In this document: one piece after another, positions 53,604 through 62,796 of the stretch
How the letters are laid out: the number at the start of each line of letters is the position of its first letter
Numbering within the stretch: the stretch's first letter is position 1
DNA from: Dolosigranulum pigrum ATCC 51524
GTDB taxonomy: Bacteria > Bacillota > Bacilli > Lactobacillales > Carnobacteriaceae_A
Assembly: GCF_000245815.1 (NCBI RefSeq)
Contig: NZ_JH601104.1
Coordinates: 235,253 to 299,252, forward strand
Reading direction: 5' to 3'
Length of the DNA stretch: 64,000 nucleotides
The notes under the pieces: generated by a model
Database searches by the model: none
Seen by the model: only the letters and a program-made list of their open reading frames with translations
What the model was told of the DNA's origin: nothing
Translations under genes and position numbers: made by a program

Positions 53604-55223
53604 CTACTCTGCTCGCCCCCGAACACGAATATAATCTCGTGCATATTTAGAAAGGATATCCGTCACATACACAAGCAAAATATAGCACATAATATAGAGC
53701 ATCACTTCTGAATAATTTTGATAGGACATTGCTAGTCGGAAAGCCTGACCCAAACCGCCTGCTCCAACAAACCCAACAATCATCGACGCTCGAATAATAT
53801 GCTCCCATCTAAATAAAATATAATTCAAAAATTGAGGAATGAGCTGTGGAAGAATCCCATACACAAAAATCAGCTTGTTATCTGCACCATTTGTCTGCAA
53901 ATGATTAAGCGCTCGTTGATCCATATTCTTAATTAATTGTATCGTCAAGTGACCTAACACACCAAAGTTATGCAACGCCAAAGCAACTGCTCCTGGTAGA
54001 GTGCCCGGCTTCACGATAAAGACTAAGATAATCGCCCACAGCAACTCTGGCACCGATCGAGTCACTAAAAATAACCCTCGCTGCAAACCATAAATCAACT
54101 GCCCCATCCAAGAATGCTCGCCTCGCATCTGGGCAAAAATATGCCAACTGCCTAAAATTAACCAAATAAATAACGGAATAACAGCTAAACCAAGTGCTAC
54201 CACACTCATCACAATTGTCTCTAACGATAAACGACCCGCCTCCTGCCACATCGTCCAGTCAAAAAAGGCCGGCTGAGTACTATCCAATCCAAATAAACGA
54301 CCGAAGAACACTTTAACATAGTCGGCATTGGAATACTTCAGCAACTCTTGAATAGTCGCCTGATCAACGAAGATAATATAGATCCACGATCCTATAATAC
54401 TTAGCAATAGCACCACAAGCGCTCGCCGACGCTTCGATACACCTAACATCATCTGTTGTTGAAATAAATCACCGAGTCGATTCATTCCGATGACCATCAG
54501 AATCAAACAGATCACATATACCCACATCTGTTCATACGCTAAATCCTGTACCGTAAGAATGACATAGGATCCTAAACCGCCTAATCCAACAAAACTAAGC
54601 ACCGTTGTTGAACGAATCGCACACTCCAGACGATAAACCGTATAACTCATCATATCAGGAAACGCACTGGGGAAGTAGCCATATAGCAAACATTCTAATT
54701 GACTCGCCCCTGATGCTTTCAAAGCATTAATTTTACGCTGATCCACCTCAATTAAAAAATCAGCATAAATCTTACCCAAGTCGCCTGCATAAGCAATGGT
54801 CAAAGCAATAATAGCCCCTAATGGATTAAACCCTACGGCTGCCACGAATAACCACGCCCAAACTAACTCATGCACTGCCCGAAACCACCCTAAAAAGCCA
54901 CGGAATGCGACAACAACTGACTGATTCTTAATCATTAACCCTGACGCAAGCACACCTAAAATCAAGCCAAAAACAGTCGCCGTTGAGACTGAAATAAGTG
55001 CATAAATAGCTGTCTCCAGTGATGCATGTAGTGCTGTCAGCAATACACTCGCACGAAGATCAATATTAACCAACCCTGACCCAATTTGTCGAAGAATCGC
55101 TCCACCACCTGTATGCATAACACCCCCATGCCAGTCAACAAAAAATAAACTCGTCATAAAGACCAAAAGCAGTGTAATGAACACATGACTATTTCGATGG
55201 TTCATTGTTACATTATTATCCAT
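53604..55223 (-). CDS. ABC transporter permease, two fused PhnE-type domains (putative selenate/selenite uptake)
   Basis: The 539-residue protein has two tandem binding-protein-dependent permease domains (about 1-265 and 275-539), each with the EAA-like loop, for example VGLGGLGSYVILTVQDL and VGAGGLGQAFRLAMSYQ. In phosphonate systems these are usually separate PhnE subunits. Its ATPase and binding protein genes are immediately upstream (9 bases). Because the system sits in the selenium locus and the binding protein resembles the TIGR04553-type putative selenate carrier, import of selenate or selenite is more likely than phosphonate. Confidence 0.85.
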   Translation of the reverse strand: MDNNVTMNHRNSHVFITLLLVFMTSLFFVDWHGGVMHTGGGAILRQIGSGLVNIDLRASVLLTALHASLETAIYALISVSTATVFGLILGVLASGLMIKNQSVVVAFRGFLGWFRAVHELVWAWLFVAAVGFNPLGAIIALTIAYAGDLGKIYADFLIEVDQRKINALKASGASQLECLLYGYFPSAFPDMMSYTVYRLECAIRSTTVLSFVGLGGLGSYVILTVQDLAYEQMWVYVICLILMVIGMNRLGDLFQQQMMLGVSKRRRALVVLLLSIIGSWIYIIFVDQATIQELLKYSNADYVKVFFGRLFGLDSTQPAFFDWTMWQEAGRLSLETIVMSVVALGLAVIPLFIWLILGSWHIFAQMRGEHSWMGQLIYGLQRGLFLVTRSVPELLWAIILVFIVKPGTLPGAVALALHNFGVLGHLTIQLIKNMDQRALNHLQTNGADNKLIFVYGILPQLIPQFLNYILFRWEHIIRASMIVGFVGAGGLGQAFRLAMSYQNYSEVMLYIMCYILLVYVTDILSKYARDYIRVRGRAE

Positions 55224-55232
55224 AAGTGCTCC

Positions 55233-55970
55233 TTATAGCTCATAAATCTGATTAATTGCATCTTGGGTCAACTCCATCGTCGGTCCATCAAAGCAAATCT
55301 GGCCATCTTTAATCCCAATCACTCGATCAAAATATTGCTTCACATACTCAATCGAGTGCATACTAGCGATTAAAGTCTGATTCTGCTCTTCTGTCAAGCG
55401 TGTAATCAGTGACAAAATATCATGCGACCGGGCAGGATCCAATGAAGAAGTTGGCTCATCTACTAATACAATAGTCGGCTGCTGAACTAACAAGCGAGCT
55501 AGTGCAACACGTTGCTTCTCCCCGCCGGATAAATGATACGTTAATTGCGCTGCCTTCTCTTCCAATCCTACTTGCTCTAGCGCTTGTAACGCCACTGTTG
55601 TATCTTTTGGACGAATAAATGACTTCAACGCCTTCGTAAAGGACCAGTCGTTAAGATGACCACAGAGCACATTTTGTAGCACCGGCAGTTCTTCAATTAA
55701 ATCATACTGTTGATTTAACATACCAATTTTTTGTGCATAGATTTTTCGCTGCGTGTACTCCTTAATTGACTGCAATTGAATCATGATTTCACCACTATCA
55801 GGTTGCTTCAACTTCATCAGAAGTGACATCAGTGTTGTCTTTCCCGAGCCACTCGATCCAATAATGGCAACTTTTTCTTGCGGATAAATCGAAAACGAGA
55901 GTCCATCAAGCACGGTTTGGTGACTGAATTGTTTTACCAGCTGATTAACTTGTAATATAGGCTGAGCCAT
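55233..55970 (-). CDS. ABC transporter ATPase, PhnC-type (putative selenate/selenite uptake)
   Basis: The 245-residue ATPase has Walker A GSSGSGKTT, signature LSGGEKQRVALARLL, Walker B VLVDEPTSSLD and H-loop MHS. PhnC-type sequence and neighbours place it in the PhnCDE-like transporter. It lies between the binding protein (19 bases) and the fused permease (9 bases). Cytoplasmic, membrane-associated. Confidence 0.88.
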   Translation of the reverse strand: MAQPILQVNQLVKQFSHQTVLDGLSFSIYPQEKVAIIGSSGSGKTTLMSLLMKLKQPDSGEIMIQLQSIKEYTQRKIYAQKIGMLNQQYDLIEELPVLQNVLCGHLNDWSFTKALKSFIRPKDTTVALQALEQVGLEEKAAQLTYHLSGGEKQRVALARLLVQQPTIVLVDEPTSSLDPARSHDILSLITRLTEEQNQTLIASMHSIEYVKQYFDRVIGIKDGQICFDGPTMELTQDAINQIYEL

Positions 55971-55989
55971 CTTTTCTCTATCCCCTTGC

Positions 55990-56904
55990 TTAATTATTCA
56001 ACATATTCAATTCAGTAGCAACTTCTTTAATTGAATCGTAGTTTGCATTTTCTGTTTCGATAAATTCATCCGCACTGAGCAATTCCATGACTTTACTATC
56101 ACCTTTTTTCATGGCTAACAATACATCTTTTACTTTTTCCTTGGTCCCTTCACCGAATTTAGCATCGACATTGTTAATGGTCCAGTTGTAGTCAAAATAT
56201 TCTGGCGTACGGTAAAATTCAACCGCTAAACTGTCATCCACTTCCCCATCAGCCACTGCTTGATCCCAATATTGCATATTTACAACACCGATTTGGAAGG
56301 CACCTGACTCGACTAATTTGTACGTTCGGTCATGGGAACCTGAATAATTTGGTTTGTCCGTCAGATCTTCATCTGGATTGATACCCGCTTCAGTCATAAA
56401 GAATCGTGGCATTAAGTGCCCTGAAGTCGAACTCTCACTCCCAAAAGTAAATGTATGATCAACAATATCCGTAAGTTCAGCTACATCCTCTACATCAGCA
56501 TGCTTAATAAAGACAGACTGAAACTCTGCATCTTGTGGTCGTTGTGCAATAGCTTCTGCTTCCGGTACAGCATTCATGACTTGCACACCGGTTAAACCAC
56601 CGAACCAGCCCATATCAATCTCACCACGTTCGAAGCCTGTTACTAATGCTGCATAGTCTGGTGTCGGAACGAATTCAACATCAAGTCCCGTCTCCGCACT
56701 CAAATATTCAGCAAAATCACCAAAGGCATCATTCAATTCTGTCGCATTGAAGTCCGGAATCGCACCTATCTTAAATGTTTTATCTGTTTCGGTTGTAGGA
56801 GCTTCTGCCTCTGTCGTATCAGCTGACTCACTACCTTTATCCGCACAAGCACCTAACATGATAACTGCCAGCATCCCCATCATAACCTTCATTAATTTCT
56901 TCAT
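55990..56904 (-). CDS. Putative selenate ABC transporter substrate-binding lipoprotein (PhnD-like)
   Basis: The 304-residue lipoprotein has a signal peptide with the lipobox LGAC (Cys near residue 19), an acidic linker, and a PhnD-like two-lobe binding domain: IGAIPDFNATELNDAF, EFVPTPDYAALVTGFERGEIDMGWFGG, and FGSESSTSGHLMPRFF. The family TIGR04553, found near selenium genes, has this pattern and is annotated putative selenate binding. GGAGGA precedes the ATG. A 44-bp hairpin repeat is in its leader. Substrate is inferred from context; phosphonate or sulfate cannot be excluded. Confidence 0.85.
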   Translation of the reverse strand: MKKLMKVMMGMLAVIMLGACADKGSESADTTEAEAPTTETDKTFKIGAIPDFNATELNDAFGDFAEYLSAETGLDVEFVPTPDYAALVTGFERGEIDMGWFGGLTGVQVMNAVPEAEAIAQRPQDAEFQSVFIKHADVEDVAELTDIVDHTFTFGSESSTSGHLMPRFFMTEAGINPDEDLTDKPNYSGSHDRTYKLVESGAFQIGVVNMQYWDQAVADGEVDDSLAVEFYRTPEYFDYNWTINNVDAKFGEGTKEKVKDVLLAMKKGDSKVMELLSADEFIETENANYDSIKEVATELNMLNN

Positions 56905-56938
56905 CCAAATTCCTCCATTTATTTTTTATATTTTCATA

Positions 56939-56982
56939 TTAGCATAAAAACAGTGTGAGTACATCATGCGAACTCACACTGC
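56939..56982. repeat. 44-bp repeat, copy A (hairpin plus T-run)
   Basis: On the minus strand CAGTGTGAGT pairs perfectly with ACTCACACTG around an 11-base loop and is followed by TTTTTATGC. It is 42/44 identical to the copy at 53417-53460. It lies between tusA and the binding-protein gene, 35 bases before the latter, and may act as an attenuator. Confidence 0.88.
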
Positions 56983-57016
56983 CCTTATAGATCACATAAA
57001 CTCAACATTTAATTCC

Positions 57017-57253
57017 TTACTTTTTTAGAACAATTTTCCATCCTTCTGTACCTAATTTTTCAAATTTAACAACCTCTAATCCTTCCTCTGCTGCATAATT
57101 AGGAATAGTTGTTGTCGCTTCGGGACAAGTGAATTCATGTTCAATAATTTGGCCTGATTCGGCTGTTGCCACTACTTCTTTCAACTCAATCAACGGTTGT
57201 GGACAGTCTTTTCCTTTAGAATCTAATGTAATTATGTCTTGGTTTGTCATCAT
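57017..57253 (-). CDS. TusA-family sulfur/selenium carrier
   Basis: The 78-residue protein has the TusA signature CPQP (GKDCPQPLIELKE) with the catalytic Cys near residue 17, and the end GWKIVLKK. TusA proteins relay sulfur or, in some selenium clusters, selenium. It lies 40 bases after yedE, an arrangement seen in selenium loci. It might serve as the partner of the TusA-less YedF encoded 9 kb away. Confidence 0.88.
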   Translation of the reverse strand: MMTNQDIITLDSKGKDCPQPLIELKEVVATAESGQIIEHEFTCPEATTTIPNYAAEEGLEVVKFEKLGTEGWKIVLKK

Positions 57254-57293
57254 AACCCTCTCCTTTAAGAATATTCAATAAGTAAATAACACA

Positions 57294-58319
57294 TTAAACA
57301 GATTGTTTATAAAATAGTCTTGCTCCTGACCAAACACCAATAACGATGAACAATAATCCCCACCATGCTTTTAGGGATAATGTTGCTGTTCCAACTAGGC
57401 CATTCCCAATAATGCATCCTTTCGCCCAAATTGCGCCAACGCCCATTAACGCACCGCCACCAAATGCACGCATTAAGTTCTTGCCATTGGTTCCCTTGAA
57501 TGAGAATTCTTGGCTACCCCAAGTTGCGATGAGCGATCCAACAACTACTCCTACGATGAAGTAGCTTGTCCAATTAATATTGGCTTCATGACCAATCCAT
57601 AAGTTGAGCCAGGAAATCATTGGCGTTGTAATCCCAAATCCTCCATTGCGTCCGGCTGTATTACTTGATAACCAAGCAATACCTGCTAATACTCCAATTA
57701 AAATCGCTACTGCTTCTTTAGACCATATTTTCTCGAAGAATAAGTGACGAAAACCTGAATACTCTGGAGGTAATGTCACTGGAGTAGGCCGTTCTTTTTT
57801 CTTCTTATACATCCGTCCAATCGCTACACCTGCTCCAATCACCGCTAAAATAATGGGTGAGAATGAGAACCAATCTGTTGCCGCGGGTGTTTCAACCACA
57901 GCAATATCACTTAATCGCTCTGATATAGGATGGATCATCCCTTGCTTTGCAGCGGCCGCCGTGAGAACAAAACCGAAGAACGTCATCCATCCCGTCAAGC
58001 GTCCATCTCCAAGTTTCACTAATGCAATCCCACAACAACCATTCGCGACTACTGCACCAAAACCAAATAATAAACTCCCTAATGCTACATTAAATAGCGA
58101 AAAGCTATCGGCTTCTGGTGCCGGAATGAAGTCAAAATTAACGAGCGTAAAATAAATAATCGCTTGAACAAATATCATCGTTAAAAAAATCCAAATATTT
58201 TCGAATCGATGCTCTAAATAAATATCTCGCAAAGTTCCTGTAAAACAAAATCGGGCTCGCTTCAACATAAATCCAAGTAAAAAACCAATGATAATCGGAT
58301 AAATTATAGCAACGCTCAT
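57294..58319 (-). CDS. yedE: YedE-type selenium metabolism membrane protein
   Basis: The 341-residue protein has about ten membrane helices of the YeeE/YedE family; KRARFCFTGTLRD near residue 20, NGCCGIALVKLGDGR, and WAKGCIIGNGLVG are conserved, with Cys in GCCG and KGC that could bind the transported ion. Members near selenium genes (TIGR04112) are proposed selenium transporters. ATG 58319 follows AGGAGGAG. It is followed by tusA. A GC-rich hairpin lies in its leader. Confidence 0.87.
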   Translation of the reverse strand: MSVAIIYPIIIGFLLGFMLKRARFCFTGTLRDIYLEHRFENIWIFLTMIFVQAIIYFTLVNFDFIPAPEADSFSLFNVALGSLLFGFGAVVANGCCGIALVKLGDGRLTGWMTFFGFVLTAAAAKQGMIHPISERLSDIAVVETPAATDWFSFSPIILAVIGAGVAIGRMYKKKKERPTPVTLPPEYSGFRHLFFEKIWSKEAVAILIGVLAGIAWLSSNTAGRNGGFGITTPMISWLNLWIGHEANINWTSYFIVGVVVGSLIATWGSQEFSFKGTNGKNLMRAFGGGALMGVGAIWAKGCIIGNGLVGTATLSLKAWWGLLFIVIGVWSGARLFYKQSV

Positions 58320-58397
58320 ATAAACTCCTCCTATTTAGTTACTTATTTCACAATAATATGTTAGCTTTAGCCTCCTTCCTAACTATGTATAAGTAGT

Positions 58398-58440
58398 AGA
58401 GGCGAGACGTAGGCAATCTATCTTCTGTACGCTCGCCTCA
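58398..58440 (-). promoter_or_regulatory. GC-rich hairpin upstream of yedE
   Basis: GAGGCGAG and CTCGCCTC enclose an interior that also pairs CGTA/TACG. It is 60 bases after grdD and 79 bases before yedE. The tail on the minus strand is not T-rich, so it is not a good terminator. The GAGGCG/CGCCTC arms have 29 bases between them, as in the leader at 40951-40993. Confidence 0.4.
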
Positions 58441-58500
58441 TTACTTTATTAAAATAGAAGTTAACGTTTCATCATTGAGAACGTATCATACATTGTTATG

Positions 58501-59664
58501 TTAGACTAACCCTTCTGCTTGCATTATATCACGGGCCTTAGCCACATTTGCTTCACTGACTAAGACGATTGGCCCTGCACAACCCATTCCGCTCTCTGCA
58601 TAGATATCCGCTTTCCACAAGAGTTCGACGGCCAAGTCTAAATCGAGCACATCAATACCACTGATCGATTCAGTCACCACTTCTTTCTCTGGCATCTCAA
58701 CTGTCTCATCACTCGTTGCAGCTTTTTCTTTTGGCGTTAAACCTTCTAGAATATCTCCTAATTTAGCTTTATGGGCTTTTTCGTACTCTGCCTGACTGAC
58801 TTGTACAAGCCCACCTTTTGCCACTTGATAAGCATATTCCATCGCGTTGGCAATCACCGCTGCTCCACTTGCTCGAGAAACAATATGAATATTCTTATCG
58901 AAGCCTTCACCAATACCTGGTCCATAACCATAGCCCGTTGCTTCCACTCGCCCGCCAGTATTATACGCACTGAATAACTTCATCAAGATATTTCCCGTTA
59001 AACTGTCGGTTACAATAACATCGGTACTTCCCACCAGCAAGTCATTTCCACGTAAGACACTGCCCCCATCTGCTCGAATGGACTGACCAAATGTGATCTC
59101 ATACCCATTATCAGCCAATGCTTTCAAGGCACGTTCAGTTGTGTTCGCTCCATCAACATTCAAGACACCAACAGTTGGCTCTTCAATGCCCGCTGCTTTC
59201 GCTGCAATGATCCCATTAATGGTATTTAATACTAACGCTTGATTGCGCACAGTAGCCGTTGTTCCGGTTGTTGTTGCAATAAAGACATCACGATTGGTCG
59301 CAGGGGCAAAGATACGTCCCACTGTCGATACACCAATCGGGAAGGCATGATGAAGTGTCACGCCCCCTTGCACCACATCTTCATCGAGTAGGCGGTCTAA
59401 TGTTGCTTCGACTTCCTCTTCGCTGGTTGCTTCATAGAACTCATAATCAGCTATCCAGTCTTGCTCTTCACCGATTAGAACCACTTCGAACAATTCCTTT
59501 GCCCGAGCTTTTTCGGCAGCTTCCTTCATCACATCATAGCCATGTTCACTTCCGTTAATCGTCAGTGCAATTTTTATGTTTGGACCCATCGCACCGGTCT
59601 CCAGTGCAGTGGCTAATTCCTCAAATACATCACTTATCGTTTGTTTAATCTCTGCATTAGACAC
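58501..59664 (-). CDS. grdD: Glycine reductase component C subunit alpha (GrdD)
   Basis: GrdD with GrdC converts the acetyl thioester formed from GrdA-bound carboxymethyl into acetyl phosphate. The 387-residue length and the C-terminal motif YAESGMGCAGPIVLVSE are characteristic, along with VNVDGANTTERAL and GSTDVIVTDSLTGN, the pattern shared with PlsX-like phosphotransacetylases. GGAGGGATAA precedes the ATG. It follows grdC after 11 bases. Confidence 0.95.
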   Translation of the reverse strand: MSNAEIKQTISDVFEELATALETGAMGPNIKIALTINGSEHGYDVMKEAAEKARAKELFEVVLIGEEQDWIADYEFYEATSEEEVEATLDRLLDEDVVQGGVTLHHAFPIGVSTVGRIFAPATNRDVFIATTTGTTATVRNQALVLNTINGIIAAKAAGIEEPTVGVLNVDGANTTERALKALADNGYEITFGQSIRADGGSVLRGNDLLVGSTDVIVTDSLTGNILMKLFSAYNTGGRVEATGYGYGPGIGEGFDKNIHIVSRASGAAVIANAMEYAYQVAKGGLVQVSQAEYEKAHKAKLGDILEGLTPKEKAATSDETVEMPEKEVVTESISGIDVLDLDLAVELLWKADIYAESGMGCAGPIVLVSEANVAKARDIMQAEGLV

Positions 59665-59675
59665 ATTATCCCTCC

Positions 59676-61214
59676 TTACTCTACCTTGAAGTTCTGGGCA
59701 AATTCACGTAAGGCTTGAGCCACTTCAGAACGGACTAACTCTTTTGTATCCGCACTTGTGTTGTCTTCAGCACCTTTACCATCATTTCGTTCTAAAATAA
59801 CGGAAATCCCATCGAATAAGTTGGTCATACGTCCTAAGAAGAGTGATCCTTTCCCGACAATCATGGCTCTATTGAAGTCACCTGTTGTCAAGTCATCGAT
59901 CGCAAAGCCAAGGTATGGTACACCACTTGGAATATGACCTTGTGTCGGCGCCCAACCTGGAATTAACTTCTCTGATACGAAGGTTGGTAACTCTTTTCGG
60001 TCAATCTCTTTACGCATCACACCGATTGCACCGATCATCTTCAAGTTCGCTGTTGGCACATCACCCGCGCCAGCAGGTTTTGTAATATCAGGGTTCTGCA
60101 TCTCAACAGAGTACGCATCGATTCCTTCAACCGTGATATCCGCTTTATCCAAGGCTGAACCGATTAAAGCTTGGGTAACCGCTTGTGGGCTAGAACCACT
60201 AGATACAGTATGACGCCCAATATAATCAGTACGGATCACAGGTGAATGACCATCATCTTGACCAACTAAGAACGCAACACCCGCTAGAGCATCTTCTAAG
60301 ACTGGCATCTCTTTACCAATATGGCTCTTACCATTCATTCCTAATTTCGCTGTTGATCCACCTGCCACAACAATAACATTTTTGAACGTTTCTGCTTTTA
60401 CGTGAGAGGCCGCTGTAACTAGTGCGTGCGTTGGTGCCGCACAGAATCCACGCAAGTCTGATCCATTGGCATTCGGCAAGCCAGATAATTCAGCGATCGC
60501 TTTTGCCAAGTTTCCGCCTCCACGTTGGTTAATGTCACCCACTGCCTCTTCAGAACATTCAATCACGTAGTCAATTTCTGCTGGATCAATATCATTATCT
60601 TTCAACAAGTGACGAACAGACAGAATACCGCTTGCCTTGCTGACTAAGTTCTCTAACATAATATGAGCAGATAAGTTCTCATCTGAATCATGTGCTCGAG
60701 TAACAACCCCAACAAGCTGCTCCCCTTCATAGAGCCCTTCTGCTTCATTCTCATCAATCTGTTTTTGTAGCCACTCTGCCGATTCCGTCTTCTTAATCTT
60801 GTCTACATCATCCTTGAACAAGTCACTTTCTGCTAGAATCTCCCGCACTTCTTCCGCATAGCTCTCTTCTAAATAAACAAGATCAAACACATCCACAAGA
60901 GACAGTAAGCCATAAAACTCTTTCTGAGGCATAATCTCGCCCCGGTTACTGTAGCGTTTCCCTTCGATTGGGTGTTCGTACCAAGGTGTTTGAACATCTT
61001 TTAGCTCACTATGATGAGTATTCCCGATATACGTCTGGTTTGGGGCATAATTAACGACTTCTTCATAACTTCTTAAGTGATTGGGTAATTGCTTCAGATA
61101 ATCACTCTCAGGATTGGCTGCCCGCTCTTGTGTCTGGGTCGTTCCATTATGAATCACCATATCCGGTGTATGCACCAATACATAACTTGCTGCTTTCAAA
61201 TTAGCAAAGCTCAT
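59676..61214 (-). CDS. grdC: Glycine reductase component C subunit beta (GrdC)
   Basis: The 512-residue protein is GrdC, with VLVHTPDMVIHNGTTQ at the N-terminus, thiolase/FabH-like RGFCAAPTHALVTAASHV and GGSTAKLGMNGKSH. It accepts the acetyl group from carboxymethyl-selenoprotein A and passes it to phosphate with GrdD. AAAGGAG precedes the ATG. A hairpin between trxA and grdC separates it from the thioredoxin genes. Confidence 0.95.
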   Translation of the reverse strand: MSFANLKAASYVLVHTPDMVIHNGTTQTQERAANPESDYLKQLPNHLRSYEEVVNYAPNQTYIGNTHHSELKDVQTPWYEHPIEGKRYSNRGEIMPQKEFYGLLSLVDVFDLVYLEESYAEEVREILAESDLFKDDVDKIKKTESAEWLQKQIDENEAEGLYEGEQLVGVVTRAHDSDENLSAHIMLENLVSKASGILSVRHLLKDNDIDPAEIDYVIECSEEAVGDINQRGGGNLAKAIAELSGLPNANGSDLRGFCAAPTHALVTAASHVKAETFKNVIVVAGGSTAKLGMNGKSHIGKEMPVLEDALAGVAFLVGQDDGHSPVIRTDYIGRHTVSSGSSPQAVTQALIGSALDKADITVEGIDAYSVEMQNPDITKPAGAGDVPTANLKMIGAIGVMRKEIDRKELPTFVSEKLIPGWAPTQGHIPSGVPYLGFAIDDLTTGDFNRAMIVGKGSLFLGRMTNLFDGISVILERNDGKGAEDNTSADTKELVRSEVAQALREFAQNFKVE

Positions 61215-61277
61215 AAAACTGCTCCTTTACTTTTCTCATCCGATTCATTTCGTGAAAAAGTTAACTTAACATTTTAA

Positions 61278-61341
61278 CAAGTTCCCACAACCGCTTACGA
61301 AAAGAATAAACTTAACTCTTCAAGTAGCGGTTGGGAACTTG
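61278..61341 (-). terminator. Long hairpin between trxA and grdC
   Basis: On the minus strand CAAGTTCCCAACCGCT pairs with AGCGGTTGTGGGAACTTG (two-base bulge), with a 30-base loop. No clear T-run follows, so it may be a terminator needing a factor, or a leader structure of grdCD. Confidence 0.6.
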
Positions 61342-61367
61342 CCTCTATTGTTAGATGACATCGTGTT

Positions 61368-61697
61368 TTAAATATGCTTTTTCACGAATGCTTCGATCGC
61401 TGCTTCATCCATTTCTTCTTTCGTCAATTCATCGACTTTTTCGCCGTTTTCATAGATACTAATAACCGGCAAGCCTAAGATACGGTGCTTGATGCAGAAA
61501 CGACGGACACCTTTTTGTGAGGTGTTAAATTTTGTGAACTTTAAGTCATCTCCGTATTTTTCAGCCATCTTCTCAACAGTTGGCATTAAGGCAATACAGT
61601 CTGTACAGCTCTCGCCCCACCAGTCAACTAATACTTTCCCATCTGCTTCTACTACTTCTTGATCAAAATTGTCTAAGTTTAATTCTAACATCATCAT
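61368..61697 (-). CDS. trxA: Thioredoxin of the glycine reductase system
   Basis: This about 109-residue thioredoxin has CxxC as SCTDC in DWWGESCTDCIAL, unlike the canonical CGPC but typical of glycine-reductase thioredoxins, which deliver electrons from TrxB to GrdA. Three ATG codons in a row follow GGAGGAGA, so the start may be 61697, 61694 or 61691. It follows trxB after 24 bases. Confidence 0.9.
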   Translation of the reverse strand: MMMLELNLDNFDQEVVEADGKVLVDWWGESCTDCIALMPTVEKMAEKYGDDLKFTKFNTSQKGVRRFCIKHRILGLPVISIYENGEKVDELTKEEMDEAAIEAFVKKHI

Positions 61698-61721
61698 TCT
61701 CCTCCATTTTAAAGTTATCTA

Positions 61722-62681
61722 TTATCTGTGATGTTCAACATATTTTTGGGCTGAGTGAGCAGCTGTTGCTCCATCGCCAGCTGCTGTAATGACTTGGCGT
61801 AAGTCTTTTGGTCGAATATCCCCAGCTACGAAAACACCTAGAACGTTTGTCTTCATCGCTTCATCTGACTCCACATATCCCCACTCATCCAAGTCCACTA
61901 ACTCTTCATAAATGTCGGACTCAGGGATATAACCGATAAAGACGAAGACACCAAATGTACCATCTTCTTCTGCTGCTTCAAACTCAGTTGTTTCCTCAGT
62001 TTCAGTATTCTTGATGGTCATCCCTTCCACCAAGCCGTCTCCTTTAATCTCAGTTACCACACTATTGTAGATAATATCGACATTATCACATTTATCTAAT
62101 TGATCGATTGCAATTGGAGTGGCAGTTAGTTTATCCAAGTTTTGGATAATAGTTACTTTACGGGCCATTGTTGCCAAGAAAGTCGCCTCTTCTACGGCAG
62201 AGTTCCCACCACCAACGACATATACTTCCATATCTTCGAAGAACGCCCCATCACATGTTGCACAATAGGATACGCCTTTCCCGCTTAATTCATCTTCACC
62301 CGGACAACCAATTTTTCGTGGCACCGCTCCACTCGCAATAATAATTGCACGCGTCTGATATTCTGTGCCATCTTTCGTGCGAACCGTCTTAATATCACCC
62401 TCAGTGTCGAAATTAACAACAGTCTTACCCACTACAAGCTCAGCTCCATATTTTTCTGCTTGTTGTACCATACGATCCATTAACTCTGGTCCAGTGGGTT
62501 CATCACCTTCACCGAGAACAGCTCCAGGATAGTTAGCGATTTCATGTGTTAACGTAATTTGGCCGCCCAATTTTTTCTTCTCTAGGACGATTGTTTTTAA
62601 GTTAGCTCGTGCGTTGTAGAGTGCCGCTGTCAATCCAGCTGGCCCCCCACCGATAATGAGCACATCATAAATCTCAGTCAT
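61722..62681 (-). CDS. trxB: Thioredoxin reductase
   Basis: TrxB reduces the dedicated thioredoxin with NADPH. The 319-residue flavoprotein has an FAD motif GGGPAGLTAALYNARA, the redox-active CATCD, an NADPH motif VGGGNSAVEEA and a C-terminal FAD contact FVAGDIRPKDLRQV. It is the first gene of trxB-trxA, next to grdA as in clostridial glycine reductase clusters. The start ATG follows AAAAAGGTGA. A terminator hairpin separates it from grdA. Confidence 0.95.
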   Translation of the reverse strand: MTEIYDVLIIGGGPAGLTAALYNARANLKTIVLEKKKLGGQITLTHEIANYPGAVLGEGDEPTGPELMDRMVQQAEKYGAELVVGKTVVNFDTEGDIKTVRTKDGTEYQTRAIIIASGAVPRKIGCPGEDELSGKGVSYCATCDGAFFEDMEVYVVGGGNSAVEEATFLATMARKVTIIQNLDKLTATPIAIDQLDKCDNVDIIYNSVVTEIKGDGLVEGMTIKNTETEETTEFEAAEEDGTFGVFVFIGYIPESDIYEELVDLDEWGYVESDEAMKTNVLGVFVAGDIRPKDLRQVITAAGDGATAAHSAQKYVEHHR

Positions 62682-62725
62682 CGTATCACCTTTTTCTTGT
62701 TAATTTTTTAACTTAACTTCTTAAA

Positions 62726-62763
62726 TAAATAAGCGCCAGTGTCTAAAGTAGACACCAGCGCCT
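62726..62763 (-). terminator. Terminator between grdA and trxB
   Basis: On the minus strand AGGCGCTGGTGTCT and AGACACTGGCGCTT form a 14-bp stem (three G-U) followed by the T-rich TATTTATTT. A possible promoter for trxB (TTGACA, 15 bases, TACACT) sits at 62767-62793 on the minus strand, overlapping the grdA end. Confidence 0.72.
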
Positions 62764-62796
62764 GTTAGTGTATCATTTTTATATTGGTGTCAATTG

